Shown here: positions 1 through 5,781 of the stretch, piece by piece
How positions within the stretch are numbered: position 1 is the first letter of the stretch
Layout of the letters: the number at the start of each line of letters is the position of its first letter
Assembly: GCA_045655705.1 (NCBI GenBank)
Contig: JAZOPU010000031.1
Location: 1-7,696 of the forward strand
Source of the DNA: Scatosoma sp045655705
GTDB lineage: Bacteria > Bacillota > Clostridia > Christensenellales > Borkfalkiaceae
Direction of reading: 5' to 3'
Length of the DNA stretch: 7,696 bases
Program-made: the position numbers and the translations under genes
Notes under the pieces: model-generated
Told to the model about the DNA's origin: nothing
The model's database searches: none
Seen by the model: only the letters and a program-made list of their open reading frames with translations

Positions 1-2156
1 AAGTCCTGCAACGCTCTCGCGCTGTCCGTGATGTTATACACAGCAAGATTTTTATCCACTTGGTCCACGAGTGTGTTGAGTTTGGAGAGTATCCATTTAT
101 CCATCAAGGAAAGTTTACACTTCTTGATATCGTATTTAGACGGATCGTAGCTATCGATATCCGCATACAAACAGAAGAACGCGTAGGTATTCCAAAGCGT
201 ACCCATATATTTTCTTTGCGCTTCGCTGACCGCTTCGGGATAGAAACGGGACGGAAGCCAAGGTGCGGAAGAAGTATAGAAATACCAACGCACCGCGTCT
301 GCGCCCTGTTTATCAAGTACCGTCCAAGGATCAACGACGTTGCCTTTATGCTTACTCATCTTCACGCCGTTTTTGTCGTTGACGTGGCCAAGCACGATAC
401 AATTTTTAAACGGTGCTTTATCAAAGAGCAACGTGGAGATAACGAGCAAGGTATAAAACCAACCGCGCGTTTGATCCACGGCTTCGGAAATAAAGTCCGC
501 AGGGAACGTTTGCTCGAACAAATCCTTGTTTTCAAACGGGTAGTGATACTGTGCAAACGGCATAGACCCCGAGTCGAACCAGCAGTCGATAACTTCGGGC
601 GTGCGTTTCATTTGCCCACCGCACTTACCGCATTTACAGGTAAGCTCGTCCAAGTACGGGCGGTGCAATTCAATATCCGCGCTTGCCCCGCATTTTTCCA
701 TGAGCTCCTTACGCGAGCCAATCACTTCAATTTCGCCACAATCGGGACAAACCCAAACGGGCAGGGGCGTACCCCAATAACGATCACGCGACAAGCCCCA
801 GTCGATTACGTTTTCCAAGAAGTTACCCATACGCCCTTCTTTGATCGTATCGGGCATCCAATGCACGGAACGGTTGGTTTGGATAAGTCTGTCCTTGATT
901 GCCGTAACCTTAATAAACCAGCTCGAACGCGCATAGTAGATAAGCGGTGTATCGCATCTCCAACAGAACGGATAGCTATGCATAACGTCCAAAGGCTTCA
1001 AGAGCAAACCGCGGTTTTTTAAATCTTCAATCACGGCAGGATCAGCGGCTTGCGCGCCAACGCCCGTGAATTGTCCGCAACCTGCGGGGAATTTACCTTC
1101 TTCGTCGATAAGCTGCACGACGGGCAAGCCGTAGCGCACGCCCACTTTATAGTCGTCTTCACCAAAGGCAGGCGCGATATGCACGACGCCCGTACCGTCG
1201 GAAAGCGTTACGTAGTTATCACAGGTTACGTAGTGTGCTTTTTCGCGGTAGTTAAATTTCTCTTTGCCGAACGGATACAACGGCTCGTAGGCAACGTATT
1301 CGTATTCCGTGCCCTTTTTCTTGGAGAGCACTTTATACCCTTCTTCGCCAAGTACGGATTTGAGCAAGCCTTCGGCAAGGATATATTTCTCGCCGTTTTC
1401 TTCCATTTCCACTTCCACGTAGTCAAACGCGGGGTTCATACAAAGCGCAACGTTGGAAGGAAGCGTCCAAGGTGTGGTCGTCCAAGCAAGGATATATTTA
1501 TTCTCTTCGCCTATAACTTTGAATTTGACAAACGCCGTCGTTTGTTTTACGTCCTTATAGCCTTGCGCCACTTCGTGAGAAGAAAGCGCCGTTCCGCAAC
1601 GGGGGCAATAGGGCACGATTTTATGTCCTTTATATAACAAGCCCTTTTTATGGATTTCTTTGAGCGCCCACCATTCGGACTCGATATAATCGTCGTGATA
1701 GGTAACGTAGGGGTTGTCCATGTCGCACCAATACCCCACGCGATCGGACATATTTTTCCATTCGCTCGTATACTGCCATACGGATTCCTTACATTTTTTA
1801 ATAAACGGCTCAATACCGTAGCCTTCGATTTGCGTTTTATGTTCAAAACCGAGTTTTTTCTCCACTTCCAGCTCTACGGGAAGACCGTGCGTATCCCAGC
1901 CCGCCTTTCTCAAAACGTGCTTGCCTTTCATTGTTTTATAACGGGGCACGATATCCTTCATAACGCGCGTTAAGATATGCCCGATATGCGGTTTCCCGTT
2001 TGCCGTGGGAGGACCGTCGTAGAAAGAAAATTCTTCATTCCCCTCCGTTTGCGTCATACTTTGTTCAAAAATCTTGTTTTCGTTCCAAAACTCCACGATA
2101 CCCTTTTCGCGTTCTACGAAATTGAGCGAAGTATCCACTTTCTTGTAGCCTGCCAT
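1..2156 (-). CDS. ileS: Isoleucyl-tRNA synthetase (partial, C-terminus beyond left edge)
   Basis: Cytoplasmic class I synthetase that attaches isoleucine to tRNA-Ile. The minus-strand frame is open from ATG 2156 to the window edge, giving 718 codons of a protein that is usually about 1,030 to 1,050 residues. Visible elements in order are: N-terminal YDGPPTANGKPHIGH with the HIGH motif at residues 57-60; GWDTHGLPVE near 90-99; a CPRC knuckle at 184-187; the CP1 editing domain with WTTTPWTLPSN at 225-235 and GTGVVHIAPAFGEDD at 321-335; further cysteine clusters at 470-473 and 507-512; DQTRGWFY; and the KMSKS-loop variant KMSKH at 599-603. His-326 and Asp-335 have the spacing of the known editing-site His and Asp. 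The start is supported by AAAGGAG seven bases upstream. The leader carries an isoleucine T-box. The KMSKH loop and overall sequence style suggest the eukaryote-like type 2 IleRS, which is an inference because the C-terminal domain is missing. Confidence 0.97.
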   Translation of the reverse strand, partial: MAGYKKVDTSLNFVEREKGIVEFWNENKIFEQSMTQTEGNEEFSFYDGPPTANGKPHIGHILTRVMKDIVPRYKTMKGKHVLRKAGWDTHGLPVELEVEKKLGFEHKTQIEGYGIEPFIKKCKESVWQYTSEWKNMSDRVGYWCDMDNPYVTYHDDYIESEWWALKEIHKKGLLYKGHKIVPYCPRCGTALSSHEVAQGYKDVKQTTAFVKFKVIGEENKYILAWTTTPWTLPSNVALCMNPAFDYVEVEMEENGEKYILAEGLLKSVLGEEGYKVLSKKKGTEYEYVAYEPLYPFGKEKFNYREKAHYVTCDNYVTLSDGTGVVHIAPAFGEDDYKVGVRYGLPVVQLIDEEGKFPAGCGQFTGVGAQAADPAVIEDLKNRGLLLKPLDVMHSYPFCWRCDTPLIYYARSSWFIKVTAIKDRLIQTNRSVHWMPDTIKEGRMGNFLENVIDWGLSRDRYWGTPLPVWVCPDCGEIEVIGSRKELMEKCGASADIELHRPYLDELTCKCGKCGGQMKRTPEVIDCWFDSGSMPFAQYHYPFENKDLFEQTFPADFISEAVDQTRGWFYTLLVISTLLFDKAPFKNCIVLGHVNDKNGVKMSKHKGNVVDPWTVLDKQGADAVRWYFYTSSAPWLPSRFYPEAVSEAQRKYMGTLWNTYAFFCLYADIDSYDPSKYDIKKCKLSLMDKWILSKLNTLVDQVDKNLAVYNITDSARALQD

Positions 2157-2163
2157 ATAGCTT

Positions 2164-2170
2164 CTCCTTT
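2164..2170 (-). promoter_or_regulatory. Ribosome binding site of ileS
   Basis: AAAGGAG lies seven bases before ATG 2156 and fixes the ileS start. It sits immediately downstream of the leader terminator's T-run, so translation depends on transcription passing that terminator. Confidence 0.85.
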
Positions 2171-2171
2171 G

Positions 2172-2442
2172 ATAAAAAATACGGCTATCGTGTTTCGGAA
2201 AAAACACAATAGCCTTTTAGCTTTGTTTTTAAACCACCGAACAATCATTCGTCGCAATCGATAACGGCTTGCGAAACCGTACCCCCTTACTCTTCCTTAT
2301 ATATAATATATAGGATTTCACGAGATCAGCTGATAAGGTGATATCTTTCGCGCGTCCCTTCTTCCTTTCACCAAAAACGGAATTTCTCTTTGCGGGAAAA
2401 TCACGAAAGCGTTGTCCTTTTTTAACGCCTTTGTATTCATTT
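2172..2442 (-). promoter_or_regulatory. Isoleucine T-box leader of ileS
   Basis: A leader that senses uncharged tRNA-Ile and would control ileS by transcription antitermination. Seen in the sequence: a Stem I whose helix pairs CTTTCGTG (2409-2402) with CGCGAAAG (2352-2345, one G-U pair), then TCCC with GGGA. The distal elements CAAAGAG (2392-2386) and GGTGAAAGG (2372-2364) match the usual T-box apical motifs. The 3' side of the specifier loop reads GATATCACC, placing the codon ATC (Ile) at 2342-2340 followed by the usual purine, and CCTT (2338-2335) can pair with AAGG (2419-2416). An AT-rich hairpin at 2315-2294 and a 7-bp hairpin at 2280-2264 follow. The GGTGGT core (2238-2233) carries UGGU, complementary to an ACCA tRNA end. 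A terminator hairpin closes the leader. The antiterminator is atypical: the usual ACCGCG after TGGN is replaced by TTAAAA. Confidence 0.82.
2174..2214 (-). terminator. Intrinsic terminator in the ileS leader
   Basis: A 13-bp stem, GGCTATTGTGTTT with AAACACGATAGCC (one G-U pair), a loop of TTTCCG, then GTA and six T's. It lies between the T-box core and the ileS ribosome binding site, so it is the regulated terminator of the T-box rather than the end of an upstream transcript. Confidence 0.88.
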
Positions 2443-2448
2443 TTAATT

Positions 2449-2477
2449 ATTATAATACATATTTTTATTTTTGTAAA
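2449..2477 (-). promoter_or_regulatory. Sigma-A promoter of ileS
   Basis: -35 TTTACA at 2477-2472 and -10 TATAAT at 2454-2449, separated by exactly 17 bases. Transcription should start near 2442, giving a leader of about 285 nt. The -35 box begins only about 16 bases after the aspS stop, and no clear terminator separates the genes, so some readthrough from aspS into the T-box is possible. Confidence 0.8.
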
Positions 2478-2492
2478 GCGATTTTTACGTCT

Positions 2493-3824
2493 TTACGGCG
2501 AAACGCGGTTGATATCTCTGGGGAACATCGTCGCTTCGCGAACGTTCTTCGCCCCGAGCAAGTGCATCGTCAATCTTTCCAAGCCCAAGCCAAGTCCGCC
2601 GTGCGGGGGCGCACCGTATTTATGGAGCATCAAATAGGTCGCAAATTCTTCGGGGTTCATACCCAGCTTTTGCATTTTTGCCACTTGTTCGTTATAATCG
2701 TGCACACGCTGACCGCCCGACGTAATTTCCAAGCCCCTGAACAAAAGGTCGAAAGAGAGCGTGTATTCGGGGTCCTCGGGATCGTCCATTGTATAGAACG
2801 GGCGTTTTTTAGACGGATAATGCGTGATGAAAATGAAATCGGAATTAAACTGCTTTTTCGCGTATTTGCCAAGAAGCTGTTCTTCTTCGGGATCGAAGTC
2901 TTTCATGTCCGTGGGTTGATACTTGAACTTTTTCATCAGTATCTCTTTCGCTTCCATAAACTTCAAAACGGGAATTTCTTTAATTTCGGGAATATCAATA
3001 TGCAAAAGCTCTACTTCCGTTTGATACTCCGTTTTCAACAGTTGCATAATATATTTGAGCAAGCCCGTTTCCATATTCATAATATCTTCAAAGCTGTCGA
3101 TAAAGCCCATTTCAAAGTCCATAGAAATGTACTCGTTGAGATGGCGGGAAGTATCGTGATGCTCCGCGCGGAACACGGGCGCGATTTCAAATACCCGTTC
3201 GTAAACGGCAACGAGTGCCTGTTTATAAAGCTGGGGCGATTGCGCCAAATATACTTGCTTCCCAAAATAATCGAGCTTGAACACGTTCGTACCGCCTTCC
3301 GCTCCTGCAAAGTTGATTTTCGGGGAATGGATTTCCGTAAAGCCTTGCTTTGTTAAAAACTCTCTAAATCCCCTTTGAATACCTTCTTGCAGTTTGAATA
3401 TCGCGCGTTCTTTGGGGTTACGCAAGGTTACGGGGCGATAATCGAGCTTTGTCGAAAGATCACAGTTGACCTGTTTTTTCGTGATAACCACGGGCGGAAT
3501 ATCCGCAGGGTGGGATAAAAGCTCAATATCGTGGATTTGCAATTCATAGCGTTTCGAGCCGTCGCGCGTTTCGCCCGCCACGACCTTGCCCGTAATTTTC
3601 GCCGCACATTCTTCTTTCACGTCTTCGCTTAAACGATACGAAGAAAAGCTCTCCGCGTATACGCATTGAATGGTTTCTCTTGCCGTGCGCACGATCACGA
3701 ACGCAAAATCGGACATCATACGGATATTGTGGATCGTACCTTTGATTGTAACGATCTCGTTTTCGTATTTTTCAAAATCCGCAAATGCAACCGTTTTTTC
3801 TTGCACTTCGCCCGTAATAACCAT
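2493..3824 (-). CDS. aspS: Archaeal-type aspartyl-tRNA synthetase (AspRS2), probably non-discriminating Asp-tRNA(Asp/Asn) ligase
   Basis: Cytoplasmic class IIb synthetase of 443 residues, the length of the archaeal type; ordinary bacterial AspRS is near 590 because of an inserted GAD domain that is absent here. An N-terminal OB-fold anticodon-binding domain (about 12-105) precedes the catalytic core. Motif 1 is near GFTEIHSPKI (161-170), QSPQLYKQ is at 195-202, motif 2 is FRAEHHDTSRHLNE (218-231), GGQR is at 370-373, and motif 3 is GGLGLGLERL (409-418). The protein ends FPRDINRVSP, as in the archaeal family. In the OB-fold, His-32 sits where tRNA-Asp-specific archaeal enzymes have Trp. From published work on this family I associate that change with relaxed recognition of tRNA-Asn, in which case GatCAB would convert Asp-tRNA(Asn) to Asn-tRNA(Asn). 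ATG 3824 has AGAGGT seven bases upstream. It lies upstream of ileS on the same strand and diverges from the pyridoxal kinase gene. Confidence 0.95.
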   Translation of the reverse strand: MVITGEVQEKTVAFADFEKYENEIVTIKGTIHNIRMMSDFAFVIVRTARETIQCVYAESFSSYRLSEDVKEECAAKITGKVVAGETRDGSKRYELQIHDIELLSHPADIPPVVITKKQVNCDLSTKLDYRPVTLRNPKERAIFKLQEGIQRGFREFLTKQGFTEIHSPKINFAGAEGGTNVFKLDYFGKQVYLAQSPQLYKQALVAVYERVFEIAPVFRAEHHDTSRHLNEYISMDFEMGFIDSFEDIMNMETGLLKYIMQLLKTEYQTEVELLHIDIPEIKEIPVLKFMEAKEILMKKFKYQPTDMKDFDPEEEQLLGKYAKKQFNSDFIFITHYPSKKRPFYTMDDPEDPEYTLSFDLLFRGLEITSGGQRVHDYNEQVAKMQKLGMNPEEFATYLMLHKYGAPPHGGLGLGLERLTMHLLGAKNVREATMFPRDINRVSP

Positions 3825-3870
3825 AAAACTTACCTCTTTAAAAACTTTTTAGAATTTTCTTTTCCATATC

Positions 3871-3899
3871 ATTTTAATCTATTTGACAAAAAAAAGCAA
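3871..3899 (-). promoter_or_regulatory. Promoter of aspS
   Basis: -35 TTGCTT at 3899-3894 and -10 TAAAAT at 3876-3871 with a 17-base spacer. The predicted start near 3864 leaves an untranslated leader of about 40 nt, too short for a T-box. This promoter interleaves with the divergent kinase promoter. Confidence 0.65.
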
Positions 3900-3911
3900 G
3901 AATTTTATAAT
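3883..3911 (+). promoter_or_regulatory. Consensus promoter of the pyridoxal/pyridoxamine kinase gene
   Basis: -35 TTGACA at 3883-3888, 17 bases, -10 TATAAT at 3906-3911: a full consensus match. The predicted start is near 3918, 29 bases before the ATG. It shares bases 3883-3899 with the opposing aspS promoter. Confidence 0.85.
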
Positions 3912-3946
3912 AGATTTAATAAAAAAATAAAAAGGAAAAACGACTT

Positions 3947-4756
3947 ATGCGGGTACTCGCTATCAACGATATATCTTGCGTGGGAAAATGTTCCCTCTCC
4001 GTAACCCTTCCTATCGTTTCCGCTTGCGGAATTACTTGCGACGTGTTACCAACCGCTCTGCTCTCCACCCACACGGGCGGGTTTGAAGATTATACCTTTC
4101 TCGACCTGACGAAGGAAATGGAACGCATTTTACCGCGTTGGGAAACGCTTGGTTTGAAATTCGATATCATATACAGTGGTTATCTTGGCAATATCGCGCA
4201 AATACAAACGGTAAAAAATATCGTCGAGCGGTTTTTAAAACGCGACGGGCTTTTTATCGTGGATCCCGTTATGGGCGACGGGGGGAAATTATACGCAGGC
4301 TTTACGCAGGAATTCGTTTCGGAAATGCGCGAGCTTTGTTCCCGTGCAGATTATATTTTACCCAACGTAACCGAAGCGTATTATTTGGCAGGCGCAAATT
4401 ACGGCGCGGATATGGGGTGCGTTTTTAAAAAATTGCAAACCGTTTGTCCCCGCCCTATCGTCACGGGGCTTATTGAGAATACGAGTATTTCCGTTTGTTA
4501 TGCCAACGAAAACGGTGATATGCAAAAATACTCGTCGGAAAACGTCGCGGGATTTTTCCACGGCGCAGGCGACGTGTTCGCGTCCGCACTCGTGGGCGCA
4601 GTTGCCAAAGGCAAAGACGAGCAAACTGCCGTGCGCCTCGCCGCGGATTTCACGAGCGCGGCGATTCGACGTTCCGCAAACGAAGTTGCGGATAAACGCT
4701 ACGGCTTAAATTTTGAAGCGGAAATATTTCCCTTTTTAAAAGCTTTGAACGAATAA
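3947..4756 (+). CDS. pdxK: Pyridoxal/pyridoxamine kinase (PdxK/PdxY-type, ribokinase superfamily)
   Basis: Cytoplasmic kinase that phosphorylates the 5'-hydroxyl of pyridoxal, pyridoxamine or pyridoxine with ATP, salvaging B6 vitamers toward PLP. The protein is 269 residues, slightly short of the usual 280-290. Signatures are: INDISCVGKCSLSVTLPI at the N-terminus, typical of the Firmicute pyridoxamine-kinase group; STHTGGFED (40-48); GYLGN (78-82) in the substrate lid region; DPVMGDGGKLY (106-116); PNVTEA (139-144); and the ATP and catalytic segment FHGAGDVFASAL (204-215). Asp-209 is the expected catalytic base. ATG 3947 has AAAGGA ten bases upstream and follows a consensus promoter. The gene stands alone and diverges from aspS. 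No terminator is visible after its stop, so its transcript probably runs into the small-RNA gene downstream. Whether it prefers pyridoxal or pyridoxamine cannot be read from the sequence. Confidence 0.93.
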   Translation: MRVLAINDISCVGKCSLSVTLPIVSACGITCDVLPTALLSTHTGGFEDYTFLDLTKEMERILPRWETLGLKFDIIYSGYLGNIAQIQTVKNIVERFLKRDGLFIVDPVMGDGGKLYAGFTQEFVSEMRELCSRADYILPNVTEAYYLAGANYGADMGCVFKKLQTVCPRPIVTGLIENTSISVCYANENGDMQKYSSENVAGFFHGAGDVFASALVGAVAKGKDEQTAVRLAADFTSAAIRRSANEVADKRYGLNFEAEIFPFLKALNE

Positions 4757-4775
4757 AGTTTTTTCTGCCAAACCG

Positions 4776-4804
4776 TTGACAAAGAGAGAATAACCGAGTA
4801 TAAT
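4776..4804 (+). promoter_or_regulatory. Full-consensus promoter of the 6S-like RNA
   Basis: TTGACA at 4776-4781, 17 bases, TATAAT at 4799-4804, starting 20 bases after the kinase stop. The expected start, about 4811, coincides with the first base of the helix that closes the downstream RNA. No reading frame with a ribosome binding site follows, so this promoter serves a non-coding RNA. Confidence 0.88.
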
Positions 4805-4810
4805 AGATAC

Positions 4811-4990
4811 AAATCTGCAGTGTACGGAGTTTGGCATAAAACGGAATCCACATTATGAATACGGGAGCAAGTTATTCGTGGCGATAGGCAAGGTCTGATT
4901 TTCGGAAAGTCCGATGCGTCAAGATGCGGCACCCACCTGCAACAGCGGGGTTCATCTTTTTGTCAAGGTGCGGCACAGGCGGATTTTTTA
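4811..4990 (+). ncRNA. ssrS: Candidate 6S RNA (RNA polymerase regulator)
   Basis: A transcript of about 180 nt begins at a perfect promoter and has paired ends. AAATCTGC (4811-4818) pairs with GCGGATTT (4979-4986), and after a small internal loop GTGT-CG (4820-4826, A bulged) pairs with CGGCAC (4971-4976). A large open region follows. GCAT...CGGA (4834-4845) can pair with TCCGATGC (4910-4917), there is an internal hairpin CCAC...GTGG (4848-4881), and a hairpin AAGATG...CATCTT (4921-4957) lies in the 3' strand of the open region. Terminal closing stem, central bubble and hairpin in the 3' strand are the layout of 6S RNA, which mimics an open promoter and holds the sigma-70/sigma-A polymerase. 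The GTGT/TGCGGCAC flanks also resemble bacterial 6S ends. The SRP core GGAAGG...AGCAGCC is absent, so SRP RNA is unlikely. An unrelated structured RNA remains possible. Confidence 0.58.
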
Positions 4991-5011
4991 TTTTGACTTT
5001 GATATTAGCGC

Positions 5012-5045
5012 AAAAAAATCCATCGCGATTGCGATGGATTTTTTT
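5012..5045. terminator. Bidirectional terminator between the 6S-like RNA and the tRNA operon
   Basis: A 15-bp perfect inverted repeat: ATCCATCGC with GCGATGGAT, loop GATT, flanked by seven A's on the left and seven T's on the right. It can therefore stop rightward transcription (kinase and 6S-like RNA) and leftward transcription (tRNA-Val/Gly/Cys). The last base of the repeat, 5045, is also the final A of the tRNA-Cys CCA. Confidence 0.9.
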
Positions 5046-5119
5046 GGAGGCGCCACCCGGATTTGAACCGGGGGATAAAGGTTTTGCAGACCTTGGCCTT
5101 ACCACTTGGCTATAGCGCC
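5045..5119 (-). tRNA. tRNA-Cys (anticodon GCA)
   Basis: A complete 75-nt cloverleaf with CCA encoded. The acceptor GGCGCTA pairs with TGGCGCC, the discriminator is U as expected for tRNA-Cys, the anticodon loop is CTGCAAA, and the T-loop is TTCAAAT. It is the last gene of the leftward Val-Gly-Cys operon and directly abuts the terminator stem. Confidence 0.97.
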
Positions 5120-5126
5120 GTCAAAT

Positions 5127-5243
5127 AAAAAACAGTACGGATATTTGGAGCGGGAAACGAGATTCGAACCCGCGACATTCACCTTGGCAAGGTGACGCTC
5201 TACCACTGAGCTATTCCCGCATATATCATCCGCACTGTTTTTT
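5127..5243 (-). repeat. Inverted repeat enclosing tRNA-Gly
   Basis: The arms at 5243-5228 (A6, then ACAGTGCGGAT's run) and 5142-5127 (ATCCGTACTG then T6) are complementary over 16 positions in the minus-strand RNA, with one G-U pair (G5233, U5137). In plus-strand sense that position is a C/A mismatch. The arms lie in the two spacers on either side of tRNA-Gly, so the precursor RNA can form a long stem with the tRNA in its loop. It may be a processing stem, or a terminator-like stem because six U's follow the 3' arm. Confidence 0.75.
5146..5220 (-). tRNA. tRNA-Gly (anticodon GCC)
   Basis: A complete 75-nt tRNA with encoded CCA. The acceptor GCGGGAA pairs with TTCCCGC, the discriminator is U, the anticodon loop is TTGCCAA, and the T-loop is TTCGAAT. 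It is the middle gene of the Val-Gly-Cys operon, with spacers of 24 nt (from Val) and 26 nt (to Cys) that carry the two arms of an inverted repeat. Confidence 0.97.
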
Positions 5244-5244
5244 C

Positions 5245-5320
5245 TGGTGGAAGTTATAGGGTTCGAACCTATGACCCTCTGCTTGTAAGGCAGATGCTCT
5301 CCCAGCTGAGCTAAACTTCC
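5245..5320 (-). tRNA. tRNA-Val (anticodon UAC)
   Basis: A complete 76-nt tRNA with encoded CCA. The acceptor GGAAGTT pairs with AACTTCC, the discriminator is A, the anticodon loop is CTTACAA, and the T-loop is TTCGAAC. It is the first gene of the leftward operon, starting about 10 bases after the predicted transcription start. Confidence 0.97.
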
Positions 5321-5335
5321 GTCGAAAGCTTATAT

Positions 5336-5364
5336 ACTATACCACATCTAAAAAATAAACGCAA
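5336..5364 (-). promoter_or_regulatory. Promoter of the tRNA-Val/Gly/Cys operon
   Basis: -35 TTGCGT at 5364-5359, a 17-base spacer and -10 TATAGT at 5341-5336. The context GGTATAGTATATAAGCTTT closely resembles the tRNA-Ser promoter about 600 bases away. Confidence 0.75.
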
Positions 5365-5621
5365 GCATTTTACACCACTTTTTTAAACTTTTTTTTAAAA
5401 TTTTTAAAAATCTTTTTTTATCCTTTTTTGTCTTTGCAAAACACGCAAAACCCTTATAAAGAACTACCTTTCAAGCGCAACACAATGTTTTCCCCTTGGT
5501 TGATATTGCGAACGGCTGAGCACCTTGACAACACTGACAATTCGGGAAGTATGATTCAATCAAAAAACTGTAAAATAAGCGGTTTGATCACTTACGAAAA
5601 AAATATGAAAAATTAAAAAGT
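5365..5621. other. AT-rich gap without a credible gene
   Basis: The first part (about 5375-5430) is a series of T and A tracts on both strands, probably bent DNA and possibly an upstream element of the tRNA promoter. The rest can be read as a 62-codon plus-strand frame opening at TTG 5428, but it has no ribosome binding site, no recognisable domain and runs through low-complexity sequence. I do not call it a gene. Together with the tRNA relic that follows, this may be the remnant of an old insertion; that is inference. Confidence 0.5.
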
Positions 5622-5698
5622 CGAGGCATAACGTAGCTGGTAGCGCGTCGCGTTCGGGACACAAAGGTCATAAGTTCAAATATACCTAGTAGCCCAAG
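5622..5698 (+). pseudogene. Degenerate tRNA-Pro-like sequence (CGG anticodon)
   Basis: The sequence aligns along its full length with bacterial tRNA-Pro: AGCTGGTAGCGCG in the D-arm, the anticodon loop TTCGGGA (anticodon CGG), AGGTC in the variable region and AAGTTCAAAT in the T-arm. The loops are preserved but the stems are not. The acceptor strands CGAGGCA and TAGTAGC pair at almost no position, the anticodon stem keeps three of five pairs, and the T-stem is essentially lost. No CCA follows (CAA instead). It is on the strand opposite to the four functional tRNAs and has no evident promoter or terminator. The best reading is a decayed tRNA gene, perhaps of horizontal origin. Confidence 0.72.
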
Positions 5699-5781
5699 AA
5701 AACAAAGTTTTTATACAATATATAATTTTGTTGACATGAATTATTGGTAATTTTACTTCAAAAATCGCCTAAACACAAGGA
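5699..5781. other. AT-rich spacer between the tRNA-Pro relic and the tRNA-Ser terminator
   Basis: Contains a weak imperfect inverted repeat (AACAAAG...TTTTGTT, about 5702-5732) and a lone TTGACA at about 5732 with no matching -10 at a suitable distance. I see no gene or convincing signal. Confidence 0.4.

Noticed and set aside
60..1022. Long plus-strand open frames opposite ileS and aspS (320 aa at 60-1022, 195 aa at 1050-1637, 314 aa at 2412-3356)
   Set aside because: They are mirror images of strongly recognisable minus-strand synthetase genes, lack ribosome binding sites and show no domain features.
2472..2495. Hairpin GTAAAG...CTTTAC after the aspS stop as an aspS terminator
   Set aside because: Only 6 bp with a 12-base loop and no T-run on the minus strand. 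The sequence is better explained as the -35 region of the ileS promoter.
4811..4990. SRP RNA, tmRNA or RNase P RNA as identity of the small RNA
   Set aside because: The SRP helix 8 core, a tmRNA tRNA-like end and RNase P core motifs are not seen, and the length is wrong for tmRNA and RNase P RNA.
4924..5115. 63-aa and 77-aa frames over the terminator and tRNA-Cys
   Set aside because: They translate the 6S-like RNA end, the terminator and the tRNA; they are artefacts of structured RNA sequence.
5428..5616. 62-codon plus-strand frame in the AT-rich gap
   Set aside because: TTG start, no Shine-Dalgarno, no recognisable motif and an AT-tract promoter region. Coding status is unsupported.
5732..5760. 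TTGACA at about 5732 as a plus-strand promoter
   Set aside because: At 16-18 bases downstream there is no acceptable -10 box, and it would transcribe into the tRNA-Ser terminator in antisense.
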